A program made the translations under genes and the position numbers. Shown here in pieces: positions 61,457 to 64,000 of a DNA stretch of 64,000 nt (its first letter is position 1; each line of letters begins with the position of its first letter). The notes under the pieces were generated by a model that saw nothing but the letters and a program-made list of their open reading frames with translations, had not been told where the DNA came from and did no database searches. This DNA comes from Drosophila miranda (lineage: Eukaryota > Arthropoda > Insecta > Diptera > Drosophilidae), in NCBI RefSeq assembly GCF_003369915.1, contig NC_046674.1, positions 372,001 through 436,000 of the forward strand, given 5' to 3'.

Positions 61457-63411
61457 CTAGTTGCCGCCCAAAATGGCGGATATGCTAAAGCCCTTGCTCC
61501 TGGTGGAGGGTTCCGGGGGCTGCTCTACTGGCTGTTGCTGCTCCTGCTGCTGCAACGGCGTTGCTGTCGTCTCGCTCCCCACATCCAGTTCCAGGTCATC
61601 CGCCCCAGACTCATCCGACGTCGGCTCCCCACCGGAAATGTCCTGCGGCAGTGGCCGAGCAGGAAGTGGGGGAAGAGCAGCTTGCAAAATGGAGGCTGGC
61701 GGATAAACCGGCATCGCGCCATTGTAGTCGTGAGCGCTGCGTCCGAAATACGTGCAGGCCAGGTCCACCAGCGAGGGTCGCAGAAGGGTCTGGAAGTGCT
61801 GCATGAAGACGCTGCGATGTTGCCCCAGGCCTGGGGGCGGCGATCCCAGTCCCATGGAGATGGCGCCAGCCACAGACATTGGCACAGGCTCTGGGCCGCC
61901 GACGCCGACACCGCCACTACCGTTGCCGTCCAGCGATGAGGATAAGGAGCAGGCGGAACCATTTGATCTCAATCGCTTAATTTGCGGCCCATCTGATCCG
62001 AGATCGCGACTGCTGTTGTCCGCTGTAGTTTTTGTTTCGCTGGCTTTTGTTGGTGACATGTCAAGCGATTGGGACTGGGACTGGGATTGAGACTGTGGAT
62101 GTGCTTGTGTCTGTGGCTGTGACAGCAACAGCGACTGATCTTGATCTTCACCGGTTGGCGATGAAGACATCTTGCGTTTGCAGCGCGATTGTCCCGTTTC
62201 GCGGAAGCCCTTGGCAAACGGATTGTTGTCGATCTTCAGCTTCGTGATGCGATCGTTCTGTGAAAGGCAAAAGCAAAACGGAGAAATAGTTGACGAGATT
62301 GCGTGAAATATGACGATTTCCAGCAGACAGCTATACATAATCTTAAGTAACAGTCTTGCAGATTGACAATAGCTGGCGTTAAGTAACAAGGCCACTTGAC
62401 ACTTGACACAAGAGCAGCTACAAGACCAGCACCAGCGCCATCTCGTTTCCAGTCAATCTGGAGTGACCCTCCTCGTGACTTGACAACTTTGTGACGATGT
62501 TGAGAAGGAGGACGAGGATGAGAAGGATGAGAAGACGATCTTGGCGAGGCGATCACGCTAATTAGACGCAGACTGACGACTGGCGTCGCCTGTCAATGGG
62601 TCCAGACCTAGACAAAAACACAGCATGGCTAAAATTTACAAGGATGTGGCTATCCAACTTCCTAAAACAACAATCTTGCCTGCCCATCTAACCCTAGCCC
62701 CAGACGAGGACGCAGGACGCAGGGCGAAGGGCGTACCATGCTAATTTGAGACGTTGACCAAGTTACCCATGGCGTGAGCGATCGCTGCTCGTTTGCCGAA
62801 AATTAACCAATTAGTGTGTGGTGCAGTCACTGCTCAATGTATTGGCAAGAAACAGAAACCCATAGGGAGAGTGAATGGGGATTGGGAACTTCGGAGCTGG
62901 GCCACTTACCTGATACGCTGTCACGGCCACAAACTCGGTCTCGGCAAACACAAAGGCCTGCTGTGGGGCCCAGGGAATCTGCGCCAGATCAGCGGTGCGT
63001 ATGACATGCAGACGCGGCTGATACTTGTGCATGCTGGCCAGGACAATCTGTAGGAAATCAGAACAGAGCGGAATGGTAGGGGTACAGGGATGATAGGGGA
63101 TTCATTAGTAACCGGAGAATACTTCAAAGCGCATATCACTTACATGCCCACTGTTGTCCAGGGTATTGTTGGTCAGCTTCACCTTGTTGAAGAGAATGGG
63201 CTGGGCTTGCCAGTGGGCGCCTGTGGCCGGGCTGTCCGGATGCAGATACATTCGCTGGGGGCTCTGCGGTTCGGCTCCTCCAGCCGGTACCCACTGGGAG
63301 CCGGAGAACTTGTAGCGGGCATCGCCGATGGGCACCATCTCAAGTAGGACGCAATAGTTGGTCTCATCCTCCAAGCCGGAGACGCTCAATCTCATGGAGG
63401 GGAACATCCGT
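61457..63411 (-). CDS. Doc2: Second Dorsocross T-box factor, probably Doc2 (5' exons outside window)
   Basis: Minus exons in the window: 63411-63144, 63047-62910, 62257-61457 (TAG). Exon lengths of the T-box part (268 and 138 nt) and all phases equal those of Doc3, so this is a tandem paralogue. T-box sequence includes [60 protein letters not shown] and [14 protein letters not shown]. The 243-residue tail has a Ser-Gln repeat ([13 protein letters not shown]), a Gly-rich stretch, a Glu/Gln-rich part and ends [11 protein letters not shown]. The N-terminal exons with the first part of the T-box lie beyond 64,000. Doc2 versus Doc1 is decided only by expected gene order. Confidence 0.82.
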
Positions 63412-64000
63412 CTGAAAAATCCAGGAAAATTGAAACCCATGTTTATTGAACAAACTCAAATAAAGTCATGGTAGATCGACAAAAAGAGCCCGGTCCCTGT
63501 CCCTTTCCCTATTCCGAAAAGTGCGTGGGCGTTACAAATATTTAATTGTGAGTTTTTCCATTCCATGCGCCATGTAATTAGCCCAAACCAAATAGAGAGC
63601 GGGAGAGGGATCCGCTTCTTCGCGGTCTGGTTTGCTCTGTGCTAACAAAGATCCGATCCGATCCGATGCCATCCGAGGCCTCTGCTACAGGCACAGCAGG
63701 TGGTCACCTGGCTCACGGCTCTTGGCGCCAGTTCAAAAAAATAAATAAATAAAAATAAAGAAAGATGCAGAAGAAACTGTTTGTCCGATGCTCATATCTG
63801 CGATATTCTGGCTGCCTAGAGAGCTGTTTCGTGTTTTTGGCAATGATTTTTATATTTTTTTCGGACCGATGATTAATTAATTGAACTCGACTGCGCTTTG
63901 CTTTGCTTACATTTATTTTTAATGCTGGCTGCCTTTCTGTTTCTGTTTCTGTTTCTGTTTCAGTTTTTGGTTTGTTTGTCTCGAATTCCATTAGACCACA
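63412..64000 (-). other. Doc2: Intron of the second Dorsocross gene
   Basis: No exon matching [12 protein letters not shown] or KCGR-type T-box sequence is present. Contains a (TTTCTG)n tract at 63934-63962. Confidence 0.65.

Overview
This window is insect nuclear DNA, almost certainly from a Drosophila. The encoded proteins are close to D. melanogaster RDL, Nervous wreck, Smaug and the Dorsocross T-box factors, and all are split by short introns with GT..AG ends. They correspond to the D. melanogaster 3L 66F neighbourhood (Muller element D). Smaug and Dorsocross have diverged from D. melanogaster in low-complexity parts, the introns are rich in microsatellites, and there is lineage-specific repeat DNA. 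This fits a non-melanogaster-group species, perhaps of the obscura group, but the species is inference.

Layout. 1-21,480: 3' two thirds of Rdl (+), the GABA-gated chloride channel, from ligand-binding-domain exons to the stop at 15,611, including the mutually exclusive 6c/6d exon pair, followed by a ~5.9 kb AT-rich 3' UTR. 21,500-28,256: nwk (-), an F-BAR/2xSH3 endocytic adaptor, tail-to-tail with Rdl and with two microexons. 28,257-35,200: accessory block without an intact gene, holding BEAF/DRE-like sites, a broken arrow (LRP5/6) gene fragment, unassigned ORFs and a six-copy ~289-313 bp tandem array, bordered by copies of one dispersed repeat family. 35,525-37,257: Ppme1 (+), PP2A methylesterase. 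37,827-38,713: UPF0193/EVG1-like gene (-). 40,256-47,140: smg (-), the SAM-domain translational repressor, with two alternative C-termini and a long 5' region. 47,914-51,771: CG5087-type HECT E3 ligase (UBE3B orthologue, +). 54,254-56,097: Doc3 (+). 61,457-64,000: 3' part of a second Dorsocross gene, probably Doc2 (-). A decayed intronless ORF of unknown identity lies between the two T-box genes.

How the genes relate. There is no operon logic. Rdl and nwk are neuronal/synaptic. Ppme1, smg and CG5087 form a compact housekeeping/maternal cluster whose promoters share the core CGGTCACACTG (Ohler motif 1, bound by M1BP), with DRE and Ohler-6-like motifs at Ppme1 and smg. Doc3 instead has an Inr/MTE/DPE-type developmental promoter. 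The most unusual observation is that the promoter-proximal ~300 bp of Ppme1 and smg are homologous to each other well beyond the core motifs and belong to a dispersed repeat family. Related copies lie upstream of CG5087 and on both sides of the arrow-pseudogene/tandem-array block. Coordinates and splice sites were read by eye with codon-phase checks; no alignment or database search was run.
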